64,000 nucleotides of DNA. Source: Piscinibacter sp047600445. GTDB taxonomy: Bacteria > Pseudomonadota > Gammaproteobacteria > Burkholderiales > Burkholderiaceae_C. Location: positions 767,102-831,101 of the forward strand of contig NZ_JASGKT010000001.1 in NCBI RefSeq assembly GCF_047600445.1. Direction: 5' to 3'. The notes under the pieces were generated by a model. The model saw nothing but the letters and a program-made list of their open reading frames with translations, ran no database searches and was not told the origin of the DNA. Both the position numbers and the translations under genes were made by a program. Shown one piece after another: positions 8,601-17,228 of this stretch (the stretch's first letter is position 1; each line of letters begins with the position of its first letter).

Positions 8601-9032
8601 ATGAAGATCCTCGTCCCCGTCGACGGCTCGGCCGAATCGCTCGCCGCGGTGCGCCACGCGCTCGCGCTGGTGCGCGAAGGCCTGCGCGCCAGCCTGCTGC
8701 TGGTCAACGTGCAGGAGCCCGCCGGCCTGTACGAACTGCTGCGCGTGCACGACGCCGAGGCGATCGAGACCATCGCGCGCGAGGCCGGCGAGCACCTGCT
8801 GGCCGAGGGCGCGGCGCTGTGCAAGGCGGCGGGCGTCGACCACGAGATCGAGGTCGCGCGCGGCGAGCCGGCGCATGCGCTGCTCGACATCGCCGACGAC
8901 GAGGGCTGCGCGCTGATCGTCGCCGGCGCGCACGGCAAGGGCGAGAGCGAAGGGCGCCGGCTCGGCTCGGTCGCGCACACGCTGGTGCACGACGCGCGGC
9001 TGCCGGTCACGCTGGTGCGCTCGGGGGCGTGA
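8601..9032 (+). CDS. Universal stress protein (single UspA domain)
   Basis: UspA-fold protein of 143 aa. It begins MKILVPVDGSAES, and the C-terminal ATP-binding pattern is present as GAHGKGESEGRRLGSVAHTLV, close to the G-x2-G-x9-G-S/T form of nucleotide-binding members. The start ATG 8601 has a GGAG box about ten bases upstream. It is a cytoplasmic stress or energy-status protein. It is transcribed away from the livH operon and converges on a second, tandem-domain universal stress protein gene. Confidence 0.9.
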   Translation: MKILVPVDGSAESLAAVRHALALVREGLRASLLLVNVQEPAGLYELLRVHDAEAIETIAREAGEHLLAEGAALCKAAGVDHEIEVARGEPAHALLDIADDEGCALIVAGAHGKGESEGRRLGSVAHTLVHDARLPVTLVRSGA

Positions 9033-9042
9033 CCGCGGATCT

Positions 9043-9113
9043 CCGTTCGCCCCGAGCCCGTCGAAGGGCGCTCGCGGAGCACGACGGGCTTCGACAGGCT
9101 CAGCCCGAACGGG
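9043..9113. repeat. Repeat family A, copy 1 (REP-like inverted repeat)
   Basis: Two inverted arms, CCGTTCGCCCCGAGCCCGTC at 9043 and the complementary-strand CCGTTCGGGCTGAGCCTGTC ending at 9112, lie between convergent universal stress protein genes. The same element occurs at 22022-22061 and 47627-47699, also between convergent genes. Elements of this kind are common between genes in Burkholderiales genomes. Confidence 0.85.
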
Positions 9114-9123
9114 ACACGGTTCG

Positions 9124-9945
9124 TCAGTGTGACATCAGCACCGGGATCGTCATCGACTCGATCACGGTGCGCGACGCGCCGCCGAGCACCCACTCGCGCG
9201 CGCGTCCGTGGCCGTAGCAGCCCATCACCAGCAGCTCGCTCTGCTCGTCGGCCGCCAGCGAGAGCAACTGGTCGCCCACGCCGCTGCCGGCCGCCACCTC
9301 GCGCTTGAACGCCGCCTGCACGCCGTGCTGGCGCAGGTAGCCGACGATGCCGGCCTCGGCGCCGGCTTCGCCGCGCTCGTCGAAGGCGGCCACCGTCACG
9401 CGCTGCGCCCGCTGCAGGATGGGCAGCGCGGCCGTCACCGCGCGCGCCGCCTCGCGCGTGGGCTTCCAGGCGACCAGCACGCGCTCGAGCTTGGCCGGCG
9501 CCGCCGCGACGTGCGGCAGCACGATGGCCGGGCGGCCGCTGGCGATCAGCACCGACGAGACGAAGTCGGCGGGCAGGTCGGCGTCGCGGCCGGCGTCCGC
9601 GCCGCGCTGGCCGAGCAGCAGCAGGTCGGCGCACAGCGCGCGCTGCGTCAGCTCGGCGACCGGCTGGCCGCTGCACTCCTGCCAGCCGACGTGCGCCGCG
9701 TCGACCGTCGCGGCGTAGCGCTTGCGCGCCGCTTCCAGCCGCTGCTGGTCGACCTCGGCGAGCATCGGCGCCATGTCGGCGCCCGCGGCCATCGCCATCG
9801 GGTAGCGCAGCAGCGCCGAGACCACCGCGTAGACCGCGGTGGCCTGCGCGCCGTGTGCCAGCGCGAGCTGCTCGGCGAGTTTCAGGCGCGCCGCCGCCTG
9901 CGGCGAGGCGTCGACGTGGACGAGGATGGATTTCAGCGTGCTCAT
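9124..9945 (-). CDS. Tandem-domain universal stress protein
   Basis: Protein of 273 aa with two Usp-like halves. The first starts SILVHVDASPQAAARLKLAEQLA and the second RVLVAWKPTREAARAVTAAL. Only the second half keeps a recognisable nucleotide-binding tail, MGCYGHGRAREWVLGGASRTV, followed by IPVLMSH. The start is set at ATG 9945 (MSTLKS); a longer reading adds 13 poorly conserved residues. Such two-domain Usp proteins are common in Burkholderiales. The gene converges with the single-domain stress protein across repeat A. Confidence 0.88.
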   Translation of the reverse strand: MSTLKSILVHVDASPQAAARLKLAEQLALAHGAQATAVYAVVSALLRYPMAMAAGADMAPMLAEVDQQRLEAARKRYAATVDAAHVGWQECSGQPVAELTQRALCADLLLLGQRGADAGRDADLPADFVSSVLIASGRPAIVLPHVAAAPAKLERVLVAWKPTREAARAVTAALPILQRAQRVTVAAFDERGEAGAEAGIVGYLRQHGVQAAFKREVAAGSGVGDQLLSLAADEQSELLVMGCYGHGRAREWVLGGASRTVIESMTIPVLMSH

Positions 9946-10040
9946 GGGCCGGCTCCGGCGAGGCGAAGATGGAGATGCTGCCACGCTACGGCGCGGCGCG
10001 TGGCGCGCCGTTGAGCGCTGTCAATCCGGCTCACTGCGGC

Positions 10041-10910
10041 TCACTGTGGGCCGAGCCCGAGCAGCCGCATCGCGTTCTTCTTCAGGATCAGCTCGTGCAC
10101 CGCCGGCTTGAACCCCGCCTCGCCGAAGTCCTTCATCCAGCGCTCGGGCGTGATCAGCGGGTAGTCGCTGCCGAACAGCATGCGGTCGCGCAACAAGGTG
10201 TTGGCGTACTGCACGAGCTGGGGCGGAAAGTACTTCGGGCTCCAGCCCGACAGGTCGATCCACACGTTCGGCTTGTGCAGCGCCAGCGACAGCGCCTCGT
10301 CCTGCCACGGCCAGCTCGGGTGCGCGACGACGATCTGGATGTCGGGGAAGTCGATCGCCACGTCTTCCAGCAGCATCGGGTTGCTGTTCTGCAGCCGCAG
10401 TCCGCCGCCGCAGCGCATGCCGCTGCCGATGCCCGAGTGGCCGCTGTGGAAGATCGCCGGCAGCTTGTGCTCGGCGATCACCTCGTAGATCGGCCAGGCC
10501 ATCTTGTCGTGGGGCAGGAAGCCCTGCACGGTGGGGTGGAACTTGAAGCCCTTGACGCCGTGCTCCTCGACGAGCCGGCGCGCCTCGCGCGCGCCCATCC
10601 TCCCCTTGTGCGGGTCGATGGACGCGAAGGCGATCATCATGTCGGCGTTCTTCTGCGCCGCCTCGCAGATCTCCTCGTTCGGGATGCGGCGCCGGCCGAG
10701 CTGCGCCTCGCTGTCGACGGTGAACATCACCAGGCCGATCTTCTTCTCGCGGTAGTAGGCGACCGTCTCGTCGATGGTCGGCCGGCGGTTGCTGCCGAAG
10801 TACTTGTCGGCCGCGCGGTCGTACTCCTCGCCGTAGTTGTCGAAGGGGTTCCAGCACGACACCTCGGCATGCGTGTGCACGTCGATGGCGATCAGCTCGG
10901 CGGTGTTCAT
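10041..10910 (-). CDS. Amidohydrolase-2 family (ACMSD-like) hydrolase or decarboxylase
   Basis: TIM-barrel metal hydrolase of 289 aa. The metal-binding motif DVHTHAE is near residue 10, FHPTVQGF and FHSGHSG in the middle, VVAHPSWPW near 195, and the conserved FGSDYPLITP near 250. This family includes 2-amino-3-carboxymuconate semialdehyde decarboxylase, LigW/LigJ-type lignin-pathway enzymes and 2-pyrone hydrolases. The start at 10910 has a GGAGG box in front. The gene is divergent from the crotonase/CoA-ligase cluster across an AT-rich region with possible operators, so it probably belongs to the same aromatic-acid pathway. The exact reaction is unknown. Confidence 0.8.
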   Translation of the reverse strand: MNTAELIAIDVHTHAEVSCWNPFDNYGEEYDRAADKYFGSNRRPTIDETVAYYREKKIGLVMFTVDSEAQLGRRRIPNEEICEAAQKNADMMIAFASIDPHKGRMGAREARRLVEEHGVKGFKFHPTVQGFLPHDKMAWPIYEVIAEHKLPAIFHSGHSGIGSGMRCGGGLRLQNSNPMLLEDVAIDFPDIQIVVAHPSWPWQDEALSLALHKPNVWIDLSGWSPKYFPPQLVQYANTLLRDRMLFGSDYPLITPERWMKDFGEAGFKPAVHELILKKNAMRLLGLGPQ

Positions 10911-10945
10911 GGTGCCTCCAGGCGACTCAATTGATTTCTCAAGAT

Positions 10946-11029
10946 AACTAAAAGTGCCGGCTCGCACAAGATGATTCCAGGGTTTCTACTATGTGCTCTC
11001 TGCTTCACTTAGTTAAAACTAAGAACTAA
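10946..11029. promoter_or_regulatory. Divergent promoter region with three AACTAA direct repeats
   Basis: This is one of the few AT-rich stretches in the window (10911-11047). AACTAA occurs at 10946-10951, 11017-11022 and 11024-11029. A TCAATTGA palindrome is at 10927-10934, and a possible -10 box TACTAT at 10987-10992 could serve the plus-strand operon. The half-sites could be contacts for the MarR regulator encoded at the end of the operon (21576). Confidence 0.5.
11008..11023. promoter_or_regulatory. Candidate MarR operator (CTTAGT-N4-ACTAAG)
   Basis: A perfect 6-bp inverted repeat, CTTAGT and ACTAAG with four bases between, lies 25 bp upstream of the crotonase start. A MarR dimer typically binds a dyad of about this size. 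Its position downstream of the possible -10 box at 10987 would suit repression that is relieved by an aromatic CoA-thioester or acid. The assignment to the regulator at 21576 is inference. Confidence 0.55.
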
Positions 11030-11047
11030 ATACGCGAGACGCACCCC

Positions 11048-11857
11048 ATGAGCCTGAACTTCCTTCCCGCCACCGGCGCGCTGGCCGCGCTGGACCTGCT
11101 GCACGTCCAGACGGCCGGCGCCGTGGCGCACATCCGGCTGAACCGGCCGGCCAAGCGCAACGCCATCAACGACACGCTGATCGCGCAACTGCACAGCGCC
11201 TTCGTCTCGCTGCCCGAGGCCGTCAAGGCGGTGGTGCTGACCGGCGCCGGCGAGCATTTCTGCGCCGGGCTCGACCTGTCGGAGCTGAGCGAGCGCAGCG
11301 TGGCCGAAGGGGTTCTCCACTCGCGCACCTGGCATGCCGCGATGGACGCCATCCAGTTCGGGCGCGTGCCGGTGGTGGCGGTGCTGCACGGCGCGGTGGT
11401 CGGCGGCGGGCTGGAGCTCGCCAGCAGTTGCCACATCCGCGTCGCCGAGGAAAGCGCCTACTACGGCCTGCCCGAAGGCCAGCGCGGCATCTTCGTCGGC
11501 GGCGGCGGCTCGGCGCGCGTGCCGCGCCTGGCCGGCGTGGCGACCATGAGCGACATGATGCTGACCGGGCGCGTGCTCGACGCCGGCGAGGGCGAGCGGC
11601 GCGGGCTGTCGCAGTACGTGGTGCCCAACGGCAGCGGCTTCGCCAAGGGCTGCGAGCTGGCCGCGAGGATCGCGGGCAATGCGCCGTTGTCGAACTTCGC
11701 GGTGATGCAGGCGCTGCCGCGCATCGCCGACCTGTCGCAGCCCGACGGGCTGTTCGTCGAGTCGCTGATGGCCGCGATCGCGCAGGGCGACGAGGCGGCC
11801 AAGGAGCGCGTGCGCGCCTTCCTCGAGAAGCGCGCCGGCAAGGTGGAGAAGTCGTGA
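11048..11857 (+). CDS. Crotonase-family enoyl-CoA hydratase
   Basis: Enoyl-CoA hydratase/isomerase-fold protein of 269 aa. The oxyanion-hole elements HFCAGLDL (about 70-77) and GAVVGGGLELA (about 115-125) are present. Both glutamates used by hydratases are in place: Glu123 in GGLELA and Glu143 in LPEGQRG. It is the first gene of a plus-strand operon and overlaps the CoA ligase by 4 bp. It probably hydrates an aryl-propenoyl-CoA such as feruloyl- or coumaroyl-CoA. Whether it also performs retro-aldol cleavage cannot be read from sequence; the nearby SDR and thioesterase argue for a beta-oxidative route. Confidence 0.85.
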   Translation: MSLNFLPATGALAALDLLHVQTAGAVAHIRLNRPAKRNAINDTLIAQLHSAFVSLPEAVKAVVLTGAGEHFCAGLDLSELSERSVAEGVLHSRTWHAAMDAIQFGRVPVVAVLHGAVVGGGLELASSCHIRVAEESAYYGLPEGQRGIFVGGGGSARVPRLAGVATMSDMMLTGRVLDAGEGERRGLSQYVVPNGSGFAKGCELAARIAGNAPLSNFAVMQALPRIADLSQPDGLFVESLMAAIAQGDEAAKERVRAFLEKRAGKVEKS

Positions 11858-13704
11858 CGCCCGCCGCGCCTCGCTACCGCGCGCTGCCGCTGGGCGGCTC
11901 GCTGGCCGCGCACTTCGAGCGGCGCGCCGACGGCACGACGCGGGTCACCTCCGCCGAGCCGCTGGCCGACCACCCCGCGCGCCTGACCGACCGGCTGCTG
12001 CACTGGGCCGCCGTGTCGCCCGAGCACACGCTGGTGGCCAAGCGTGTGCACGGCGGCGACTGGCGCCGCGTCAGCTACGCCGAGGCGGTGGCCAGCGCCC
12101 GGCGCATCGCGCAGGCGCTGCTCGACCGCGGCCTGTCGGCCCAGCAGCCGGTGGCGATCCTGTCGGACAACGACATCGAGCACCTGCTGCTCGGCCTGGG
12201 CGCGATGTTCGCCGGCGTGCCGTTCGCGCCGATCTCGCCGGCCTACTCCACCGTCTCGCAGGACTACGGCAAGCTGCGTCACATCCTCGGCGTGCTGACG
12301 CCGGGGCTGGTGTTCGCGTCGTCGGCCAGCGGCTACGGCCGCGCGATCAGCGCCGTGGTGCCGGCCGCCACGCCGGTGGTGCTGGCGCACGGCGAGATCG
12401 AAGGCCGCGCGACGATCCCCTTCGATGACCTGCTGGCCGCGCCGGCGGGCGCGGCGGTGGATGCGGCCCATGACCGCGTCGGCCCCGACACCATCGCCAA
12501 GTTCCTCTTCACCTCGGGCTCGACCAAGCTGCCCAAGGGCGTGATCAACACGCAGCGCATGCTGTGCGCCAACCAGCAGCAGATCCTGCAGTGCTTCCCC
12601 GGGCTCGGCCAGGTGCGGCCGGTGCTGGTGGACTGGCTGCCGTGGAACCACACCTTCGGCGGCAACCACAACGTCGGGCTGACCCTCTACAACGGCGGCA
12701 CGCTCTACATCGACGAGGGCAAGCCGACGCCGGCGGCGATCCACGAGACGCTGCGCAACCTGCGCGAGATCTCGCCCACGGTGTACTTCAACGTGCCCAA
12801 GGGCTTCGAGGAGATCGCCAACGCGATGGAAGACGACGCGAAGCTGCGCGACAGCCTGTTCGCGCGCGTCAACATGTTCTTCTTCGCCGGCGCCGGGCTC
12901 TCGCAGCCGGTGTGGGACAAGCTCGACCGCCTCGCCGAGGCCGCCTGCGGCGAGCGCATCCGCATGCTCACCGGCCTGGGCATGACCGAGACCGCGCCGT
13001 TCGCGATGTGCGCCAACGCCGGCGAGGTGAAGTCGGGCCATATCGGCCTGCCGGCGCCGGGCATGGAGCTGAAGCTGGTGCCCAGCGGCGACAAGACCGA
13101 GGTGCGCTACCGCGGCCCCAACGTCACGCCGGGCTTCTGGCGCGCGCCGGAGCAGACGCAGGAGTCCTTCGACGACGAGGGCTTCTACTGCAGCGGCGAC
13201 GCCGTGCGGCTCATCGATCCCGCGAACCCCGGCCGCGGCTTCGCCTTCGACGGCCGCACCGCCGAGGACTTCAAGCTCTCCACCGGCACCTTCGTCTCGG
13301 TGGGCCCGCTGCGGGCGCGCGTGATCGGCGCCGGCGACCCCTGCGTGCAGGACGTGGTGGTGGCCGGCATGAACCGCGACGAGCTGGGCCTGCTGATCTT
13401 CCCGCGCCTGGACGCCTGCCGCGCCTTCGCCGGCCTGCCGCCCGACGCGCCGCCCGCCGAGGTGCTGGCCGCGCCGCGGGTGCGCGGCTTCTTCCAGCGC
13501 CTCGTCGACGGCCAGTGGGCGGCCGGCACCGGCAGCGCCACGCGCGTGGCGCGCGCGCTGGTGCTGGTCGACCCGCCGAGCATCGACCACGGCGAGGTCA
13601 CCGACAAGGGTTCGATCAACCAGCGCGCGGTGCTGACGCGGCGCGAGGCGCTGGTCGAGCACCTGTACGCCGCCGGCGACGGCGTCTACCTCCCGCAACG
13701 CTGA
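11854..13704 (+). CDS. fcs: Feruloyl-CoA synthase-like acyl-CoA ligase
   Basis: ANL-superfamily ligase of 616 aa, the usual length for feruloyl-CoA synthases. The AMP-binding loop is FLFTSGSTKLPKGVINT, followed by WLPWNHTFGGNHNVG, the adenine motif LTGLGMTETAPFA, and YCSGDAVRLID. The family-typical tail FDGRTAEDFKLSTGTFV also occurs. The start is GTG 11854, overlapping the crotonase stop as GTGA with a GGAG box six bases before it. It activates a hydroxycinnamate-like acid to its CoA thioester using ATP. The precise acid is not determinable from sequence. Confidence 0.85.
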   Translation: MTPAAPRYRALPLGGSLAAHFERRADGTTRVTSAEPLADHPARLTDRLLHWAAVSPEHTLVAKRVHGGDWRRVSYAEAVASARRIAQALLDRGLSAQQPVAILSDNDIEHLLLGLGAMFAGVPFAPISPAYSTVSQDYGKLRHILGVLTPGLVFASSASGYGRAISAVVPAATPVVLAHGEIEGRATIPFDDLLAAPAGAAVDAAHDRVGPDTIAKFLFTSGSTKLPKGVINTQRMLCANQQQILQCFPGLGQVRPVLVDWLPWNHTFGGNHNVGLTLYNGGTLYIDEGKPTPAAIHETLRNLREISPTVYFNVPKGFEEIANAMEDDAKLRDSLFARVNMFFFAGAGLSQPVWDKLDRLAEAACGERIRMLTGLGMTETAPFAMCANAGEVKSGHIGLPAPGMELKLVPSGDKTEVRYRGPNVTPGFWRAPEQTQESFDDEGFYCSGDAVRLIDPANPGRGFAFDGRTAEDFKLSTGTFVSVGPLRARVIGAGDPCVQDVVVAGMNRDELGLLIFPRLDACRAFAGLPPDAPPAEVLAAPRVRGFFQRLVDGQWAAGTGSATRVARALVLVDPPSIDHGEVTDKGSINQRAVLTRREALVEHLYAAGDGVYLPQR

Positions 13705-13729
13705 ACGACGCACCGCCGAAGGAGCATCC

Positions 13730-14494
13730 ATGGACATCGCCGGACACGCCGCACTCGTCACCGGAGGGGCCTCGGGCCTGGGCGCGGCCACCGCGCGCGA
13801 GCTGGCGCGGCTCGGCGCCAGGGTCGCGGTGCTGGACCGCAACGCCGAGGGCGCGCGGGCCGTCGCCGCCGCGATCGGCGGCATCGGACTCGAGTGCGAC
13901 ATCACCGACAGCGCCAGCGTCGCCGCCGCGCTCGAGGCGGCGCGCGCCGCGCACGGCCCGGCGCGGCTGCTGATGAACGTCGCCGGCATCGGCACCGCCC
14001 GCCGCATCGTCGGCAAGGACGGCTCGCCCGCGCCGCTGGAGGACTTCGAGCGCGTGGTGCGCGTCAACCTGGTGGGCACCTACAACATCACGCGCCTGGC
14101 GGTGGCCGAGATGGTCGGGCTCGACGCGCTGGAAGATGGCGAGCGCGGCGTGATCGTCAACACCGCCTCGGTGGCCGCCTTCGACGGCCAGGTCGGCCAG
14201 GAGGCCTACGCCGCCAGCAAGGGCGGCGTGGTCGGCATGACGCTGCCGCTGGCGCGCGACCTGGCGCAGTTCGGCGTGCGCGTGTGCACCATCGCGCCGG
14301 GGCTGTTCCTGACGCCGCTCATGGCCGAGCTGCCGCAGACGGTGCAGGATTCCCTGGCGGCGAGCATCCCCTTCCCCAAGCGGCTGGGCAAACCCGAAGA
14401 GTTCGCCGAGCTTGCCGCGGGCATCATCCGCAACCGCTCGCTGAACGGCGAAGTGATCCGGCTCGACGGCGCCCTGCGCATGGCGCCGCGCTGA
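13730..14494 (+). CDS. SDR-family 3-hydroxyacyl-CoA dehydrogenase (HSD10-like)
   Basis: Short-chain dehydrogenase of 254 aa. The NAD motif TGGASGLG is at 11-18, NVAGIG near 83, and the catalytic Ser147 (NTAS), Tyr160 and Lys164 (YAASK) are all present. It resembles type-2 3-hydroxyacyl-CoA dehydrogenases such as HSD17B10. Here it probably oxidises the 3-hydroxyacyl-CoA made by the crotonase. A GGAG box lies before the start. It is 25 bp from the ligase and 13 bp from the thioesterase, so it belongs to the operon. Confidence 0.85.
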   Translation: MDIAGHAALVTGGASGLGAATARELARLGARVAVLDRNAEGARAVAAAIGGIGLECDITDSASVAAALEAARAAHGPARLLMNVAGIGTARRIVGKDGSPAPLEDFERVVRVNLVGTYNITRLAVAEMVGLDALEDGERGVIVNTASVAAFDGQVGQEAYAASKGGVVGMTLPLARDLAQFGVRVCTIAPGLFLTPLMAELPQTVQDSLAASIPFPKRLGKPEEFAELAAGIIRNRSLNGEVIRLDGALRMAPR

Positions 14495-14507
14495 GGATTT
14501 CCAGGCC

Positions 14508-14927
14508 ATGCCCAAGACCACCCACCACACCGTCGAGGTTCACTTCGGAGACTGCGATCCCGCGGGCATCGTGTTCTTCCCGAATTTCTCGCGCTGGATG
14601 GACGCCGCCTCGCTGAAGTTCTTCATGGACTGCGGCGTGCCGCCGTGGCGCGAGCTGGTCAAGACGCGCGGCATCGTCGGCACGCCGCTGCTGGAGATCA
14701 ACACCCGCTTCGTCAAGGCCGCGACCTACGGCGAGACGATCCGTATCGCCACCTGGGTCGAGGAGTGGCGCGACAAGGTGTTCGTGCAGATGCACCGCGT
14801 GACGCGCGGCGACGAGCTGATCTGCGAGGGCCGCGAGGTGCGCGCCTTCGTCCGGCGCGACGCCGACGACCCCGATCGCCTGCGCGCGATCCCCGTTCCC
14901 GACGACATCAGGGCCTTGTGCGCCTGA
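14508..14927 (+). CDS. 4-hydroxybenzoyl-CoA thioesterase-type hotdog protein
   Basis: Hotdog-fold thioesterase of 139 aa. The stretch FGDCDPAGIVFFPNFSRWMD with Asp17 matches the active site of Pseudomonas CBS-3-type 4-hydroxybenzoyl-CoA thioesterase. It would release a (hydroxy)benzoate from its CoA ester at the end of side-chain shortening. Its place between the dehydrogenase and the transporter genes suggests the pathway product is the free aromatic acid. Confidence 0.85.
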   Translation: MPKTTHHTVEVHFGDCDPAGIVFFPNFSRWMDAASLKFFMDCGVPPWRELVKTRGIVGTPLLEINTRFVKAATYGETIRIATWVEEWRDKVFVQMHRVTRGDELICEGREVRAFVRRDADDPDRLRAIPVPDDIRALCA

Positions 14928-14959
14928 GCGACCCCCACACCCACACCGGAGACAAGAGC

Positions 14960-16093
14960 ATGAAAACGCTGAAGATCCTGGCCGCCGCGGCGGCGATGCT
15001 GCTGGCCGGCGCCGCGCAGGCCGACATCACCATCGGCATCAGCCTGCCGCTGACCGGCCCGGCCTCGGGCCTGGGCATCCCGATGGCCAACTACATCAAG
15101 CTGTGGCCGCAGAGCATCGCCGGCGAGAAGCTCAACGTGATCGTGCTCGACGACGCCACCGACCCGACCAAGGGCGTGACCAACGCGAAGAAGTTCATCA
15201 CCGAGGACAAGGCCGACATCATCATGGGCTCGGCCGCCACGCCGGTGGCCATCGCGATGGCCGGCCCGGCCGCCGAGGCGGAGACGGTGCAGTTCATGTA
15301 CTCGCCGGCGGTGCTGCCGGCCGGCAAGGACACCTGGTCGTTCCGCCTGCCGCAGGGCAACGCGGTGATGGCCTACGCGATGATCGAGCACATGAAGAAG
15401 CTCGGCGTCAAGACCGTCGGCTTCCTCGGCTACACCGACGCCTACGGCGAGAGCTGGCTGAACGACTTCAAGGCGCAGTCGCAATTGCTGGGCGGGCCGC
15501 AGGTGGTGGCGGTCGAGCGCTTCGCGCGCGCCGACACCAGCGTCACCGCGCAGGCGCTCAAGCTCGTCAGCGCCAACCCCGACGCGATGCTGGTCGTCGC
15601 CTCCGGCTCGGGCGCGGCGATGCCGCACAAGGCCATCGTCGAGCGCGGCTACAAGGGCAAGATCTACCAGACCCACGCCGCGGCCTCGCGCGACCTCGTG
15701 CGCGTCGGCGGCAAGGACGTGGAGGGCGCCTACGTGGTGTCGGGCCCGGCGGTGATTCCCGAGCAACTGCCGGCCTCGCATCCGTCGCGGGCGCTGGCGG
15801 CCGACTTCGTCGCCAAGTACGAGAAGGCCTACGGCCCGAACAGCCGCAACCAGTTCGGCGGCCACGCCTACGACACCATCGTCGTGCTCGAGAAGGTCGT
15901 GCCGGTGGCGCTGAAGAAGGGCAAGCCCGGCACCCGGGAGTTCCGCGTCGCGCTGCGCGACGCGGTCGAGAACATGGGCCGCACCGTCGTCTCGCACGGC
16001 GTGCTGAACTACACCAAGGACAACCACTGGGGCTTCACGACCGAGACCGGCGTGGTCCTGAAGGTGGTCAACGGCGACTGGAAGGTGGAATGA
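14960..16093 (+). CDS. LIV-type ABC periplasmic binding protein (system 2)
   Basis: Type-I periplasmic binding protein of 377 aa. The signal peptide is MKTLKILAAAAAMLLAGAAQA and the mature start DITIGISLPLTGPASGLG. It has the two-lobe peripla_BP_6 layout. Lying inside a phenylpropenoid-type CoA pathway operon, it probably binds an aromatic acid rather than leucine, like the CouP-type proteins described in Rhodopseudomonas. The start ATG 14960 follows the thioesterase gene by 32 bp. Confidence 0.88.
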   Translation: MKTLKILAAAAAMLLAGAAQADITIGISLPLTGPASGLGIPMANYIKLWPQSIAGEKLNVIVLDDATDPTKGVTNAKKFITEDKADIIMGSAATPVAIAMAGPAAEAETVQFMYSPAVLPAGKDTWSFRLPQGNAVMAYAMIEHMKKLGVKTVGFLGYTDAYGESWLNDFKAQSQLLGGPQVVAVERFARADTSVTAQALKLVSANPDAMLVVASGSGAAMPHKAIVERGYKGKIYQTHAAASRDLVRVGGKDVEGAYVVSGPAVIPEQLPASHPSRALAADFVAKYEKAYGPNSRNQFGGHAYDTIVVLEKVVPVALKKGKPGTREFRVALRDAVENMGRTVVSHGVLNYTKDNHWGFTTETGVVLKVVNGDWKVE

Positions 16094-16100
16094 GATGACG

Positions 16101-16163
16101 GCCCCCCGGTCGCTTCGCTCCTGCCCCCAAGGGGCGCCGTCCGGCTTGGGGCGGCCCGGCGCC
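16101..16163. repeat. Repeat family B, copy 1
   Basis: Intergenic element with a C-run, CGCTTCGCTC, a GCCCC/GGGGC hairpin and CTTGGGGCGGCCCGGC. It lies between the binding-protein gene and livH of system 2. Copies at 19001 and 24622 have the same order of blocks and orientation. Such elements are frequent in comamonad-type genomes. Confidence 0.75.
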
Positions 16164-16187
16164 GGACAACCCAGCTTCGAGTAGCTT

Positions 16188-17228
16188 ATGGACTTCTCCA
16201 TTGCCAGCATCCTGACGCTGGACGGTGTCACCAGCGGCGCGGTGTACGCGCTGCTGGCGCTGGCCCTGGTGCTGGTGTTCGCCGTCACGCGGGTGATCTT
16301 CATTCCGCAGGGCGAGTTCGCCGCCTACGGCGCGCTGACGCTCGCGCTGCTGCAGCTCGGGCAGGTGCCCGGCACGGTGTGGCTGTTGCTGGTGATGGCG
16401 CTGGTCGCGACCGCGCTCGACGCCGTGGCCGCGCTGCGGCGCGGGCTGCCGGCGGGCGCGGTGGCGCTGGGGGCGCTCAAGTCGCTCGCCTTCCCGGTGG
16501 CGGTGACGGCCTTCGCCTGGTGGGCCGCGCCGCGCAACCTGCCGCTGCTGCTGCAAAGCCTGCTGACGCTGGCGATCGTCACGCCGCTGGGCCCGCTGGT
16601 GTACCGGCTGGCCTACGAGAAGCTGGCCGACGCGACCGTGCTGGTGCTGCTGATCGTCTCGGTCGGCGCGCACTTCGCGCTCACCGGCCTGGGCCTGGTG
16701 TTCTTCGGCGCCGAGGGCTTCCGCAACCCGAGCTTCTGGGACGCGCGCTTCAGCGCCGGGCCGGTGACGCTGTCGGGCCAGACGCTGATCATCTTCATGG
16801 TCTCGATCGCGCTGATCATCGCGCTGTACCTGTTCTTCGAGCGCACGCTGCGCGGCAAGGCGCTGCGCGCGACCGCCGTCAACCGGCTCGGCGCGCGGCT
16901 GATGGGCATCTCCACCTCCGGCGCCGGGCGCTTGAGCTTCGGGCTGGCGGCCTTCGTCGGCGCGCTGTCGGGCCTGCTGATCGGGCCGACGACGACGATG
17001 TTCTACGACTCCGGCTTCCTGATCGGCCTGAAGGGCTTCGTCGCGGCGATCTTCGGCGCGCTGTCGAGCTACCCGGCCGCCGCGCTGGGGGCGATCTTCG
17101 TCGGGCTGATCGAGAGCTTCGGCTCGTTCTGGGCCAGCGCCTTCAAGGAGGTCATCGTCTTCACGCTGATCATCCCCGTGCTGCTGTGGCGCAGCTTCCA
17201 GCACGGCCACCACGACGAAGAGGAATGA
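16188..17228 (+). CDS. livH: LIV-type ABC permease LivH (system 2)
   Basis: Permease of 346 aa, longer than the usual 290, with about nine membrane segments. An extra hydrophobic stretch occupies about residues 55-125 (LLQLGQVPGTVWLLLVMALV and following). The LivH start pattern LDGVTSGAVYALLALALVLV is clear, and the PQGEFAAYGA block replaces the usual NLAHG segment. The stop overlaps the fused livM-livG start as ATGA. Confidence 0.88.
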   Translation: MDFSIASILTLDGVTSGAVYALLALALVLVFAVTRVIFIPQGEFAAYGALTLALLQLGQVPGTVWLLLVMALVATALDAVAALRRGLPAGAVALGALKSLAFPVAVTAFAWWAAPRNLPLLLQSLLTLAIVTPLGPLVYRLAYEKLADATVLVLLIVSVGAHFALTGLGLVFFGAEGFRNPSFWDARFSAGPVTLSGQTLIIFMVSIALIIALYLFFERTLRGKALRATAVNRLGARLMGISTSGAGRLSFGLAAFVGALSGLLIGPTTTMFYDSGFLIGLKGFVAAIFGALSSYPAAALGAIFVGLIESFGSFWASAFKEVIVFTLIIPVLLWRSFQHGHHDEEE

